From the NCBI GenBank assembly GCA_964342825.1, contig CAYFHO010000017.1:1-64000 (forward strand): a stretch of 64,000 nucleotides of DNA. The letters run 5' to 3'. The translations under genes were made by a program, and so were the position numbers. The notes below the pieces were generated by a model. That model ran no database searches. It had not been told where the DNA came from and was given only the letters and a program-made list of their open reading frames with translations. The stretch is from AAA164-E04 sp964342825 (GTDB taxonomy: Bacteria > Verrucomicrobiota > Verrucomicrobiia > Limisphaerales > AAA164-E04). Shown one piece after another: positions 9,906 to 18,759 of the stretch; position 1 is the stretch's first letter, and each line of letters begins with the position of its first letter.

Positions 9906-11342
9906 GTGAAAAGACTGCTCATATCCTTTGCTTCCTTTTGCTTGAGTAAACCTGTCTGGCTTCCCCTTGCATTGGTCGCTGTGTTCCTCTGCATCTTTTC
10001 TTTCTGGTGGTTTTGTCAGCCTACCCACCTTGGTCATGGCATGAGATGGTGGCTGGACTACGGAATGAGGGACGTTCTCCGAAGTTACCAGAAGGGAGGA
10101 GTGGAAACCAGCTACGGAAAACCTCACAAGCAACAGGCGGTCGAAGCTTTTCGATCCTTTGGAGAGGAGGGCACTGCATTTCTCGCTGAATCGGAATATA
10201 GAGACTCATTTCGAAATTTACCCAAAAACAACTGGATCCTTGAGACGCTCTCTAATTTACCCTGGAATAATCACCGAGATCTCGTTTCGGAAACACACTA
10301 CCGTTCGCAACTTGCAAGGGATATTTTGGAGGAAACAGGCCTTTCATTTGAACATGCTCAAAGAATCATCCAGCCACGACTCGAGGCATCTGATCCTCTC
10401 AAGCAAGCCTCGGTCATCGGTATTTTTCAGTGCGTAACAAATCAATTCGACAGCCTGGCAATAACGGTCGCCCCATACATCAACCACCCCAATGGATGGA
10501 TAGCGCAAATGGCCAGTAATACCATGCTTAAAGTGGGTCGTACCAACGCAGAACCACATTTCAGGCTGATGACTACAGGGAAACATTCACGCCGATTTGC
10601 AGCCTATTATCAGATGCTCGCGACCTACGCCCCCTACTCCACCGATATCAAAAACCATTTGCAGACCTTATCCAAAGCGTCTGATAAATGGGTTTCAGGA
10701 TATGCGTTACTGGCTCTTGCCCACGCCTTCCCTGAAGATCCAACCCCAGTCAAAGAACTGACATTAAGGATCGAGAATGGATTCAAAGCAAAAGAACCAC
10801 ATTTGATCAGCCCACTCTCGACCTGGCCTCTGGCAACCCCAAGCTTACACGGTTTCCTCATCCATCATGCTCAGGAGTCAGAAAAAACGAACTTATGTAT
10901 CGAAATCATCAACCTCCTCTATAAACATCAGGTGGATCTCACTCCACTGATCCCTAAACTTCAATCATTCCTTTATTATGCTCCACATCACAATGGATAT
11001 TTTTACTCGGTGGGAGCACAGGATACAATCGCAGCGACGTATCTTCTCGAAATGAACAAGGAAGACCCCAAGGTCTGGTTTTACTTCGTGGATCTTTTTG
11101 GCAACATCCTGCCCCCCTTCGAAAAACAAGGTGACAATAATTCAAAAAGCATCGTGTCCCTTTCCAAACCCAGAGCTTCTTTCCTGCAATTCCTTGCCCC
11201 ATACCACGAGAATGCCGCCAGAATTGTGAAAAAATATCCATTGGCTCAGGTCGAGGAATCTGAACGGATGAACCATTGGCAAAAAGGCCAACTAATCCAA
11301 CACAAACTCATCCCTCCCAATAAACCAACCCCAGTAAATTAA
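9906..11342 (+). CDS. Membrane-anchored HEAT-like repeat protein, unknown function
   Basis: The frame opens with GTG at 9906 and codes for 478 residues. One hydrophobic segment (about residues 15-40, rich in L, V, A, F and W) should anchor it in the inner membrane with the rest outside the cytoplasm. The body is alpha-helical, with repeated helix pairs such as HPNGWIAQMASNTMLKVG that resemble HEAT repeats of PVC proteins. No catalytic motif was seen. The next ATG far enough in to matter (near 10041) would remove the membrane segment, so GTG is preferred although no Shine-Dalgarno is visible. It lies between two large exported proteins on the same strand, which suggests but does not prove a shared envelope role. 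Confidence 0.7.
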   Translation: MKRLLISFASFCLSKPVWLPLALVAVFLCIFSFWWFCQPTHLGHGMRWWLDYGMRDVLRSYQKGGVETSYGKPHKQQAVEAFRSFGEEGTAFLAESEYRDSFRNLPKNNWILETLSNLPWNNHRDLVSETHYRSQLARDILEETGLSFEHAQRIIQPRLEASDPLKQASVIGIFQCVTNQFDSLAITVAPYINHPNGWIAQMASNTMLKVGRTNAEPHFRLMTTGKHSRRFAAYYQMLATYAPYSTDIKNHLQTLSKASDKWVSGYALLALAHAFPEDPTPVKELTLRIENGFKAKEPHLISPLSTWPLATPSLHGFLIHHAQESEKTNLCIEIINLLYKHQVDLTPLIPKLQSFLYYAPHHNGYFYSVGAQDTIAATYLLEMNKEDPKVWFYFVDLFGNILPPFEKQGDNNSKSIVSLSKPRASFLQFLAPYHENAARIVKKYPLAQVEESERMNHWQKGQLIQHKLIPPNKPTPVN

Positions 11343-11401
11343 GAATTTTTGATAGAAGAGAATTCATGCGCATTCTTCTCATCAATGACTATTGAATATG
11401 G

Positions 11402-14212
11402 ATGATTGCCTCCTTAGGATGTTGTTTATTCATGAAATTACCGAGATTCCATTCGTTGCCAATCAGCATCCTTTTCGTGGAGTTTTTCGCTGCCCTCTTT
11501 TACTGCTTTGGAGCTCAAACTCCCAATATTGCCACCCCAGAAAAACATCCGTTTGCAGATCCTGAAGGAGGCAGGGAAGGATACCAGCTATCGAATCAAC
11601 GGGTGAACGAGGCGCGTCTTTATCAGTTCTATCAACGACAAGCTGATTACTACATGGCTCATCCTGAGAAAACGCCCGACATCCTGCCCGCTTTCCCTGG
11701 ATTGGATGGAGGAAAATACGGCCATTGGGGTAAATACAACCAAAACAATCACGGCGACGGTCGCTGGAATGACATTGAATTCGGAGAAGTCGTGCCTCAG
11801 GTTTTTCGCACGGAGGATCTGGTCGTTCTCAAAGGCATTTGCCTTCGTTTAGGCGATCAACGTGAGCTATCCGCTGTTTTTGACCCGATGAGCCTGACCT
11901 ATCGTTGTATCTGGCAGGATGGTTTTATTCGGTTTGATCCATTTCGATGGGGAACTTCTCGCAACGCTCAGCTGGAAGGTAACCCCTGGTTTAAGATCAA
12001 AGAGGCATCCATGCCAGAAGGAGGCCTGTATCATGGTTACCATCGGTATGGAAAACGGGTGGTGTTCGATTACTCGATCAACGATATTAACATCACCGAT
12101 GAACCATGGGCCAAAAAAGATGTGTTTTATCGACGTATTGACATCAAGGAACCCGTCAACCAACTGAGCATTCCCATACCATTGCATCAAAACTTTCGCA
12201 TTCACCTTGTCGATAAAAGAAACATCGAAACCGTATCCATCACCGATGAAGAACTACGTCTGAGCGATGTGAATCCCGGTGCAGCACTGATCGTTCGTGT
12301 TTCGAAAGATGCCGATTCCATGTTCGATGAAGCGGCAAAAGCTTATTTAAACACCGAACGAAAGTTCGAACGCAGATGGACCGAAACCTTGGAAATGCCC
12401 GGCGCCCTGGGAACATCAAGAATCGATTCAGCATACGTGGTGGACACACTAAATGTCCCCTATGACAATCCTTACCATACGGTCATGCAGTTGACCAGCA
12501 TCGGATTTCTTGGCAACGGAGATGCACTGGTCTCCACATTGGCCGGTGATATTTGGCTTGTAAGTGGCATTGACGACGATCTTGAGTCAATCACATGGCG
12601 ACGATTTGCCACAGGCTTTAACCAGCCCATTGGTATTCATATCGATCAGGATGGGATTTTTGTTCTGGACCGGGGCCAAATCTACCGACTGCATGACGCC
12701 AATTCGGATGGAGAAGTCGATTTCTACGAAAACTATGCCAACGACTTTGGGGGTTATAACCGCAGTCACTCACACACATTTGGGCTTCATCGAACGGAGG
12801 ATGGTTCCTTTCATTTCACTCAGCGGGAAAGCATTTTGCGAACTGGACCGGATCGAGTCACCACCACGCAGGCCTGGGGCGTTCGAAATTGCATGGGAAT
12901 TGGTGGTTCCAACAACTATTTCTGGGTGGCACCCCAGGAAGGAACATGGACACCTGCATCAGCCATAATTGAAGTCAACCAGGGAGAATTTTACGGTCTT
13001 CCAACGAGCGACGGAAAAGGTGGGACCATCGCGGCTCCCCTCTGTTTCATCCCACGAGGAATCGATAACTCAACCGGTGGCATGTTGGAAGTCACAAGCA
13101 ATCGATGGGGACCATTCAATGGATCGCACATTGGTCTCAGCTATGGAGCCAGTCATTATTATCTGATACTTCGCGACGACAAGGGACCACGTCCGCAGGG
13201 AGCGATCGTGCCATTGGAGGGAGAATTTTTATCAGGATCCATGCGGGGAGCTTTTCATCCGGAGGACGGCCAACTCTATTTGGTGGGCATGGATGGTTGG
13301 GGTGATTATTCGGTGCAAGACGGCTGCTTTCATAGAGTGCGATACTCTGGCGGTGCCGTCCATAAACCCAAAGGATTTCAAGTCCACAGCAATGGCATCC
13401 GAATCGATTTTACTACCCAACTCGCCCGGGAAAATTTCCAATCGACAGCCAACATATTTGCTCAATCCTGGAATTATGAATATGCCAAACGCTATGGATC
13501 ACCGGAATTTTCAGTTGGCACCCCAGATTCGCTGGGACATGACCCTGTTGCGATCCGCTCAGTGAAGTTACTGGAGAATGGAAGTTCCATTTTTGTGGAG
13601 ATGCCCGCCTTGGAACCAGTCATGCAGCTCCACATTCGCATGCATCTTCATGCCTCCGATGGAACTCAGTTCAAAACAGATTTATTTGCATCCCCCATGT
13701 TTCCTGGACCGCATTTTGAAGGTCCTGGACTGGAACCTCCTCGTCAGGGAAAACCCATGGCCATTGCATTGCGGGTGGATGATGGCAGGAACGAATCTTC
13801 GCTTTCCTCCCAATCAGGAACACCGTTGGCAGATGAGAGAAAAATCTCAATCGATGCGATTGGCGGATTACAGTATGCCCAAAAAATCATAAACGTGTCT
13901 GCCGGTGAATCTTTGGCTTTGACCCTCGTGAACAAGGACGTCATGCCGCACAACCTCGTCATTGTTAACCCAGGTTCAGCCAAGATCGTTGGCGACGCAT
14001 CATTTAAGATGCTGAGCGACCCTCAGGCTGGGAAAAAACACTACGTTCCTTCATTACCAGAAGTTCTGAATTTCATTCCCATAGTCAATCCTGGAAAAAC
14101 ACATACCCTGCATTTCAAGGCTCCGGAATCACCTGGCGATTATCCATACATCTGCACTTTCCCCGGCCATTGGATGGCAATGCAAGGTATCCTGAGGGTC
14201 GTTGAACCATGA
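11402..14212 (+). CDS. DUF6797-like / PVC dehydrogenase-like protein with C-terminal azurin-type cupredoxin
   Basis: The 936-residue product carries an export signal; an in-frame ATG at 11432 (MKLPRFHS) would give a tidier signal peptide and may be the true start. Residues about 90-320 match my memory of the DUF6797 region (FPGLDGGKYGHWGKY, RLGDQRELSAVFDP). Residues about 340-660 form a beta-propeller like the glucose/sorbosone dehydrogenase-related PVC membrane-bound dehydrogenases. The last 110 residues form a cupredoxin with a full type-1 copper set in azurin order: His850 (VMPHNLVI), Cys918, His923 and Met927 (CTFPGHWMAM). Most relatives end in a CxxCH cytochrome c; here copper seems to replace heme as the electron acceptor. 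The protein likely acts in the periplasm on a carbohydrate-derived substrate, which is inference. Confidence 0.8.
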   Translation: MIASLGCCLFMKLPRFHSLPISILFVEFFAALFYCFGAQTPNIATPEKHPFADPEGGREGYQLSNQRVNEARLYQFYQRQADYYMAHPEKTPDILPAFPGLDGGKYGHWGKYNQNNHGDGRWNDIEFGEVVPQVFRTEDLVVLKGICLRLGDQRELSAVFDPMSLTYRCIWQDGFIRFDPFRWGTSRNAQLEGNPWFKIKEASMPEGGLYHGYHRYGKRVVFDYSINDINITDEPWAKKDVFYRRIDIKEPVNQLSIPIPLHQNFRIHLVDKRNIETVSITDEELRLSDVNPGAALIVRVSKDADSMFDEAAKAYLNTERKFERRWTETLEMPGALGTSRIDSAYVVDTLNVPYDNPYHTVMQLTSIGFLGNGDALVSTLAGDIWLVSGIDDDLESITWRRFATGFNQPIGIHIDQDGIFVLDRGQIYRLHDANSDGEVDFYENYANDFGGYNRSHSHTFGLHRTEDGSFHFTQRESILRTGPDRVTTTQAWGVRNCMGIGGSNNYFWVAPQEGTWTPASAIIEVNQGEFYGLPTSDGKGGTIAAPLCFIPRGIDNSTGGMLEVTSNRWGPFNGSHIGLSYGASHYYLILRDDKGPRPQGAIVPLEGEFLSGSMRGAFHPEDGQLYLVGMDGWGDYSVQDGCFHRVRYSGGAVHKPKGFQVHSNGIRIDFTTQLARENFQSTANIFAQSWNYEYAKRYGSPEFSVGTPDSLGHDPVAIRSVKLLENGSSIFVEMPALEPVMQLHIRMHLHASDGTQFKTDLFASPMFPGPHFEGPGLEPPRQGKPMAIALRVDDGRNESSLSSQSGTPLADERKISIDAIGGLQYAQKIINVSAGESLALTLVNKDVMPHNLVIVNPGSAKIVGDASFKMLSDPQAGKKHYVPSLPEVLNFIPIVNPGKTHTLHFKAPESPGDYPYICTFPGHWMAMQGILRVVEP

Positions 14213-14349
14213 CCCCATTCCTTGAAGCAGATTCAAACCCCAGGACCCGTGATCACTTCTGCCAAATTTCAATCAACGACCACGATTCGATAAATTTATC
14301 ATTTAATATTATTTTTTATTTGACCCTCACGTTACGTCATACCTGACAA

Positions 14350-14362
14350 CTGTTGATAACAG
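14350..14362 (+). promoter_or_regulatory. Palindrome upstream of the MerR gene, possible operator
   Basis: CTGTT-GAT-AACAG is a perfect 5+5 inverted repeat ending 29 bases before the preferred start of the MerR gene. A TTGACC hexamer lies upstream near 14320. MerR proteins often control their own promoter, so an operator is plausible, but no clear -10 fixes the promoter. Confidence 0.3.
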
Positions 14363-14391
14363 TATGGCATCTCGAAGATGCCTTCGCTCTT

Positions 14392-15159
14392 ATGGCTAAA
14401 GCATATACAGTTCATCAGCTGGCGACCCTATCCGGAGTAAGCGTAAGATCTTTGCATTATTACGATGAGATCGGATTGCTTTATCCCGCATTTGTCGGAA
14501 GCAACGGGTATCGATATTATGAAAAGAAACAACTTCTGCGATTACAACAGATTCTTTTTTATCGGGAACTCGGTTTGAAATTGAATCGAATTCAGAAAAT
14601 CCTGGATGAACCGGGATTTAATCTCATCGCTGCTCTTGAATCTCATCAGGAAAAGCTCACCAAAGAGACAAAGCGCCAACAGAAACTGATCCAGACGATT
14701 GCCAAAACCATCGAACACTTGAAAGAAAATCAATCTATGAACAACGAAGTCTTATTCCAGGGATTTGATCCGGAGAAACAAGCTGAGCACGAACAATACC
14801 TCATCGAGCGATGTGGTCAGCAAATGCAATCATCAATCGATGAATCTAAACAAAAAACCAAAGGATGGTCTCAGGAGAAATGGAAAATGGTGATGGGTGA
14901 GTTTGACGAAATTTGTGAAAAGATGATTTGCGTCATCAACACCGGCCTGCCGCCGGAAAACCCAAAAGCGCAGGAATTGGTCCGACGTCATTACGAATGG
15001 ATTTGCCAGTTCTGGACTCCAAACCGGGAATCTTACCTCGGTCACAGTCAGCTCATTTTGGATTCCAAACTGCGCAGTGCTTACACCGCGCATCATCCAG
15101 ATCTACCCGAATACATCGTGGAAGCCATCGCTCACTTCTCTGAGAGCGAACTGACTTAA
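14392..15159 (+). CDS. MerR-family transcription regulator with TipAS-like effector domain
   Basis: I prefer the ATG at 14392 (MAKAYTVHQLATLSGVSVRS), which puts the helix-turn-helix at the N terminus as in all MerR proteins; the frame is open back to 14353. The product has 255 residues. Residues 4-72 hold the winged helix with the signature SLHYYDEIGLL and GYRYY. A helical dimerisation arm follows, then from about 135 a helical domain (QEKWKMVMGEFDEICEKM, RHYEWICQFWTP) like the TipAS antibiotic-recognition domain. Such proteins bind hydrophobic or peptide drugs and activate nearby promoters. The divergent gene to the right is a DUF465 protein, and no drug pump is adjacent, so the target is unknown. 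Confidence 0.85.
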   Translation: MAKAYTVHQLATLSGVSVRSLHYYDEIGLLYPAFVGSNGYRYYEKKQLLRLQQILFYRELGLKLNRIQKILDEPGFNLIAALESHQEKLTKETKRQQKLIQTIAKTIEHLKENQSMNNEVLFQGFDPEKQAEHEQYLIERCGQQMQSSIDESKQKTKGWSQEKWKMVMGEFDEICEKMICVINTGLPPENPKAQELVRRHYEWICQFWTPNRESYLGHSQLILDSKLRSAYTAHHPDLPEYIVEAIAHFSESELT

Positions 15160-15190
15160 CTAAAAAGAAAAAATGACTACGCCAAAGGCT

Positions 15191-15424
15191 TCAGGTCAGT
15201 CGCTGATAGAGGGAATCTTTCAAAACCGCACGATCATGCTTCAACTGATGCATCGCATCATCGTCGATAGGTGAATCTGCGAGTTCAAGCACCCTGATTT
15301 CCTTATCCAATTCATTGTAGCGCTTGGTATCCTTCGCGAAGTTTTCGTCGCTTCCTAGAAGCTGTTCAATCCGTTCTTTGTGTTCAGGGAATTCGTGTAA
15401 TAATGAATGATCTTCTCCTAACAT
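15191..15424 (-). CDS. DUF465 / YdcH-family small protein
   Basis: The ATG at 15424 is chosen because AAGGA stands 6 bases upstream; the frame runs back to 15463 without such a site. The 77-residue product (MLGEDHSLLHEFPEHKERIE) follows the YdcH/DUF465 pattern: a Leu-x-x-Glu-Phe-Pro start, two amphipathic helices, a conserved D/E-L-D-K-E-I-R segment and a charged Lys-Leu-Lys-Asp end. These form short antiparallel coiled coils of unknown function. It is a stand-alone gene between the MerR regulator and the pseudopilin. Confidence 0.75.
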   Translation of the reverse strand: MLGEDHSLLHEFPEHKERIEQLLGSDENFAKDTKRYNELDKEIRVLELADSPIDDDAMHQLKHDRAVLKDSLYQRLT

Positions 15425-15572
15425 AATGATTCCTTCATTTAATGGCACCCATGAAAAGTCCAAGGTGTATGGTTCTTCATCAAGTGGTGTTGTTTGAGTC
15501 TACTGAAAAATGAAAGCTCACTCAAGGTTGGAATCAGAAAAGACGAATGAACCTTCAAGCAAAAGGTTAGGG

Positions 15573-16385
15573 TTATCGGAATCCTTGTTTGCGTTGCTGG
15601 GGATCCCAAAATTCTAAATTCACATCCGTTCCGGTGCGCGCAGGATCGGAGGGAGGATTTATCTGGTCGCCCTTTCGAAATTCGGCATGACCATCATTGA
15701 AACTGGCATTGCCACCCCCCTGATGTCTGTTGGGATCAATTCCTTCCAAAGCGTCGCCGTCACCAAAACCCGAGGTCGGCCACCAGAGACTACTGCTCCA
15801 TGCCCCATCTGGTTTAGGCATCGTATCCCCTATCGAAAGATTCATGGATGGACTACGTATTCCGGCACGCTTAAAGTTGGGTTTGGAATCTACTTTGAAT
15901 CCGTTGATGGTGAATGATCCACCTCCATAAGGATGGATGCCCAAAAAGAAAGCATTGTATCCGTATCCCACCTTGTGCGCGTCAAAGGCCCATTCCCATT
16001 TTACATTGTTGTCCTGCCGACTGCGTTTGAGGGATAGACAACGAAACAAGTTGGTCATGTTTGCCTCAGGAATGATCGTTGTCCCCCACCAGTTCGTTAA
16101 ATTCTGAGCAGTAGAACTGGTCCCGTTATTTCGGTGAGGGGGAAAAGTATCATTATTGTCATCGGTGTAGAATTGCATGAACAAACCAATTTGGCGGAGA
16201 TTGTTCAAACATGCGATGCGCTGCCCTTTTTCCTTGGCTTTGCTCAATGCAGGTAAAAGCATCCCTGCCAGGATGGCGATAATGGCGATAACCACCAAAA
16301 GTTCAATGAGGGTAAAAGCACGTCGGGACTTCTGCGGCCAGGAGGATTTCGTGGTCAAAGGAGCGCTAGTGTTGGAAGAGGACAT
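15573..16385 (-). CDS. Type II secretion/type IV pilin-like protein with H-X9-DG C-terminus
   Basis: The 270-residue product has a class III signal: a basic leader followed by RRAFTLIELLVVIAIIAILAG, the prepilin peptidase cleavage and methylation site, with Phe as the first mature residue and Glu at +5. The mature helix leads to a globular domain. Near residue 228 is HQGGGNASFNDG, the H-X9-DG motif found at the C-terminal side of many Planctomycetes and Verrucomicrobia pseudopilin-like proteins. These exist in many copies per genome, and their role (surface pseudopilus or secretion) is not settled. It stands alone, with no secretion ATPase nearby. Confidence 0.9.
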   Translation of the reverse strand: MSSSNTSAPLTTKSSWPQKSRRAFTLIELLVVIAIIAILAGMLLPALSKAKEKGQRIACLNNLRQIGLFMQFYTDDNNDTFPPHRNNGTSSTAQNLTNWWGTTIIPEANMTNLFRCLSLKRSRQDNNVKWEWAFDAHKVGYGYNAFFLGIHPYGGGSFTINGFKVDSKPNFKRAGIRSPSMNLSIGDTMPKPDGAWSSSLWWPTSGFGDGDALEGIDPNRHQGGGNASFNDGHAEFRKGDQINPPSDPARTGTDVNLEFWDPQQRKQGFR

Positions 16386-16461
16386 GTAGTTTTTCTAAAG
16401 GATGGACTTGGTTTTGCAATGAAAATTCAAAGGTAATTTGACTTAGTAAACTACGCATCCT

Positions 16462-17394
16462 TCATGATTTTCGAGCCATCGCCAGCAGCGTTTGAAAGTG
16501 TGGTGGCTCTTCCTCCTTGGCCACTACTTCAATTTCAATTTGTGTGAAACCAGCCTTTTCCATCCACTTTTGAAGATGACTTTCCTCGAATCCCATCCAG
16601 ACATCTCCATAAAGTGACTTTGCGTCATCGAAATCATGCTTCAACAGGTCCAGAACCAGCAATTTACCCCCTGGCCGGAGTATCCTAAAGGCCGATGTCA
16701 ATGCAACGCCTGGATCTTCGGCATGATGCAAAGCTTGACTCAGAATGACAACTTCCACGCTTTGATCGTCAATAGGCGGTTGCATGAGGTCCCCCTGCCT
16801 GAACTCCAGGTTGGCAACGCCGTTTTCTTTGGCTTTGCGAGATCCGAATTCGACCATGCTTTGCGAGTTATCCACGGCGATCACCGATTTCGCATTCATT
16901 GCCAAAAGTTCCGATAACAGTCCTTCACCTGAACCGAGATCCGCGATGTCCAGGGGAGGTATCAATCGAAGCAACATCTGCCCAAAAGCCTGCCAGGATC
17001 GACCCGGCCCGTAACTGCGATCAAAGCGACCGGCAACCTGATTGAAGTACACTTTGGCCTGATCCTCACGTCTTTCCAGGATCCTCTTCAGGTTGATGGT
17101 GTCCGATTCATAGTTCTCCAACTGATGGGCTCCCTCCAGAGCAACGTCGAGTAGCGATTTATCGGCACCGTCTCTTATTTCCAATAAACGGTAGAAAACC
17201 CGCTTGCCCTCGCGTCTTGAAGTCAGAAACCCATGCTTTTGGAGCAACCCGAGATGTGTACTGATTCGTGACTGCCCCATGCGGGTGATCTCCTGGAGTT
17301 CGTTGACGGATAATTCATCCTGAGCCAACAAAGCCACCAGACGAAGACGCGTGACGTCCGCCAACACTCTCAATGATGCAACAATATCGGCCAT
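16462..17394 (-). CDS. ArsR-family regulator fused to SAM-dependent methyltransferase
   Basis: The 310-residue protein has an ArsR/SmtB winged helix at 1-85 (LADVTRLRLVALLAQDELSV, recognition helix QSRISTHLGLLQKHG) and a class I methyltransferase domain at about 115-310 with motif I ADLGSGEG at 151-158 and a later ILRPGGKLLVLDLL strand. I find no cysteine in the whole protein, so classic arsenic- or metal-thiolate sensing is excluded. It is transcribed away from metK-ahcY across a 150-bp gap that holds a promoter bracketed by an inverted repeat. Established knowledge: an ArsR-type regulator (SahR) controls SAM-cycle genes in some Proteobacteria in response to S-adenosylhomocysteine. Inference: the methyltransferase fold here senses SAM or SAH and the protein controls metK-ahcY. 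It may alternatively be an active methyltransferase. Confidence 0.88.
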   Translation of the reverse strand: MADIVASLRVLADVTRLRLVALLAQDELSVNELQEITRMGQSRISTHLGLLQKHGFLTSRREGKRVFYRLLEIRDGADKSLLDVALEGAHQLENYESDTINLKRILERREDQAKVYFNQVAGRFDRSYGPGRSWQAFGQMLLRLIPPLDIADLGSGEGLLSELLAMNAKSVIAVDNSQSMVEFGSRKAKENGVANLEFRQGDLMQPPIDDQSVEVVILSQALHHAEDPGVALTSAFRILRPGGKLLVLDLLKHDFDDAKSLYGDVWMGFEESHLQKWMEKAGFTQIEIEVVAKEEEPPHFQTLLAMARKS

Positions 17395-17458
17395 GTCTGT
17401 TTTCTCTGCTGTTCTCGTTTCATGGATGATTTGAAGTCCATAAATTCAGTAATAATCC

Positions 17459-17506
17459 ATTGACGTCGAGAAAAATGGTTATATCATCCTATCAAGATAC
17501 GTCAAT
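17459..17506 (+). promoter_or_regulatory. metK promoter bracketed by inverted repeat (candidate operator)
   Basis: TTGACG (17460-17465) and TATCAT (17482-17487) are 16 bp apart and each matches five of six consensus bases. The arms ATTGACGT (17459-17466) and ACGTCAAT (17499-17506) are perfect inverted copies 40 bp apart, about four helical turns; the first overlaps the -35 and the second lies just past the predicted start of transcription. The spacing suits a repressor bound at two sites. The leader to the ATG at 17545 is about 50 bases, too short for a SAM riboswitch. Confidence 0.6.
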
Positions 17507-17544
17507 ATGACACTAATTGAATCGAATTCGAGACATCAATAATC

Positions 17545-18726
17545 ATGAGCAATAACTACATTTTTTCATCCGAATCCGTCGGCGAAGGCCACCCTGACAA
17601 AGTATGTGACACCATTTCTGATGCGATTCTGGATGCATGTCTGGCGCAGGACAAAACCAGCCGAGTCGCCTGTGAGACTTTCGTAAAAAGCAATGTGGTC
17701 GTGATTGGTGGAGAAATAACCACCAAAGCAAAATTCGATTACAACGAAGTCATCCGTGAAGCCATTCGTGGCATTGGATATGTTAACGATGATGACGTGT
17801 TCCATGCAGATCATATATTCATCAACAATTACCTGACCACGCAAAGTGCCGATATCGCCCAGGGTGTGGACGCCAAAGCAGCCAAGGGAAAGGCCACGGA
17901 CGAGCAAGGGGCCGGAGATCAGGGTTTGATGTTTGGTTATGCCTGCGATGAAACCGATGAATTAATGCCAGCTCCGGTCATGTTCGCACACCGAGTAGGT
18001 CGCGAACTCACCCGCATCCGCAAAAGTGGCAAAGCAAAATGGCTGCGTCCAGATGCAAAATCTCAATGCTCCGTTCGTTATGAGGACGGCAAGCCTGTTG
18101 AAATCACCTCCGTCGTCGTCAGCACTCAGCATACAGATGATGTCACTCACAAGCAAATCCATGACTTCATCGTCAAAAAAGTCATCCAGAAGGTGCTTCC
18201 AAAGAAAATGCTGAACAAAAACACCCAATACCTCATCAACCCCACGGGCCGGTTTGTGGTCGGTGGCCCTCAAGGAGACGCAGGTTTGACCGGTCGCAAG
18301 ATCATCGTCGATACCTACGGCGGCATGGGGCGGCACGGTGGAGGGGCTTTCTCGGGTAAAGATCCCAGTAAAGTCGATCGCAGCGCGGCCTACATGGGAC
18401 GCTACGTTGCCAAAAATGTCGTCGCTGCCGGTCTTGCGAAAAAATGTGAAGTGCAGTTTGCTTACGCCATCGGATACCCAGATCCGGTTTCCGTTGCCGT
18501 TGATACTTTCGGCACAGGCACAGTGAGCGATGCGGAAATCACAGAAGCGGTGAAGAAGGTTTTCAGTTTCAAACCCGCCGACATCGTCAAGCAACTGAAA
18601 CTACTTCGCCCCATCTTCTCTGCCACAACCAATTATGGGCACTTCGGCAAGGTTGATGACACCAAAACCATTACCTGGGAACGAACCGACAAAGCTGCCG
18701 CGTTGAAAAAAGCCATCAAGGCATAA
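17545..18726 (+). CDS. metK: S-adenosylmethionine synthetase
   Basis: The enzyme makes S-adenosylmethionine from methionine and ATP, releasing phosphate and pyrophosphate, in the cytoplasm. The 393-residue length is usual. Signature sites are intact: the N-terminal ESVGEGHPDKVCD metal and ATP site, GAGDQG at 122-127, and the loop GGGAFSGKDPSKVDRSAAY at about 264-282. It is followed after 33 bases by ahcY, so SAM formation and SAH removal are coupled in one operon. Long antisense frames across it come from codon bias. Confidence 0.98.
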   Translation: MSNNYIFSSESVGEGHPDKVCDTISDAILDACLAQDKTSRVACETFVKSNVVVIGGEITTKAKFDYNEVIREAIRGIGYVNDDDVFHADHIFINNYLTTQSADIAQGVDAKAAKGKATDEQGAGDQGLMFGYACDETDELMPAPVMFAHRVGRELTRIRKSGKAKWLRPDAKSQCSVRYEDGKPVEITSVVVSTQHTDDVTHKQIHDFIVKKVIQKVLPKKMLNKNTQYLINPTGRFVVGGPQGDAGLTGRKIIVDTYGGMGRHGGGAFSGKDPSKVDRSAAYMGRYVAKNVVAAGLAKKCEVQFAYAIGYPDPVSVAVDTFGTGTVSDAEITEAVKKVFSFKPADIVKQLKLLRPIFSATTNYGHFGKVDDTKTITWERTDKAAALKKAIKA

Positions 18727-18759
18727 GCACAATTCTAATCTAAAATCATTCTTCAAATT

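Noticed and set aside
17395..17544. SAM riboswitch ahead of metK
   Set aside because: The predicted leader is only about 50 bases and holds no multi-helix fold; the inverted repeat overlaps a promoter instead.
17962..18594. 210-codon frame antisense to metK
   Set aside because: Long but with no ribosome site and no recognisable protein texture; it mirrors the codon pattern of metK.
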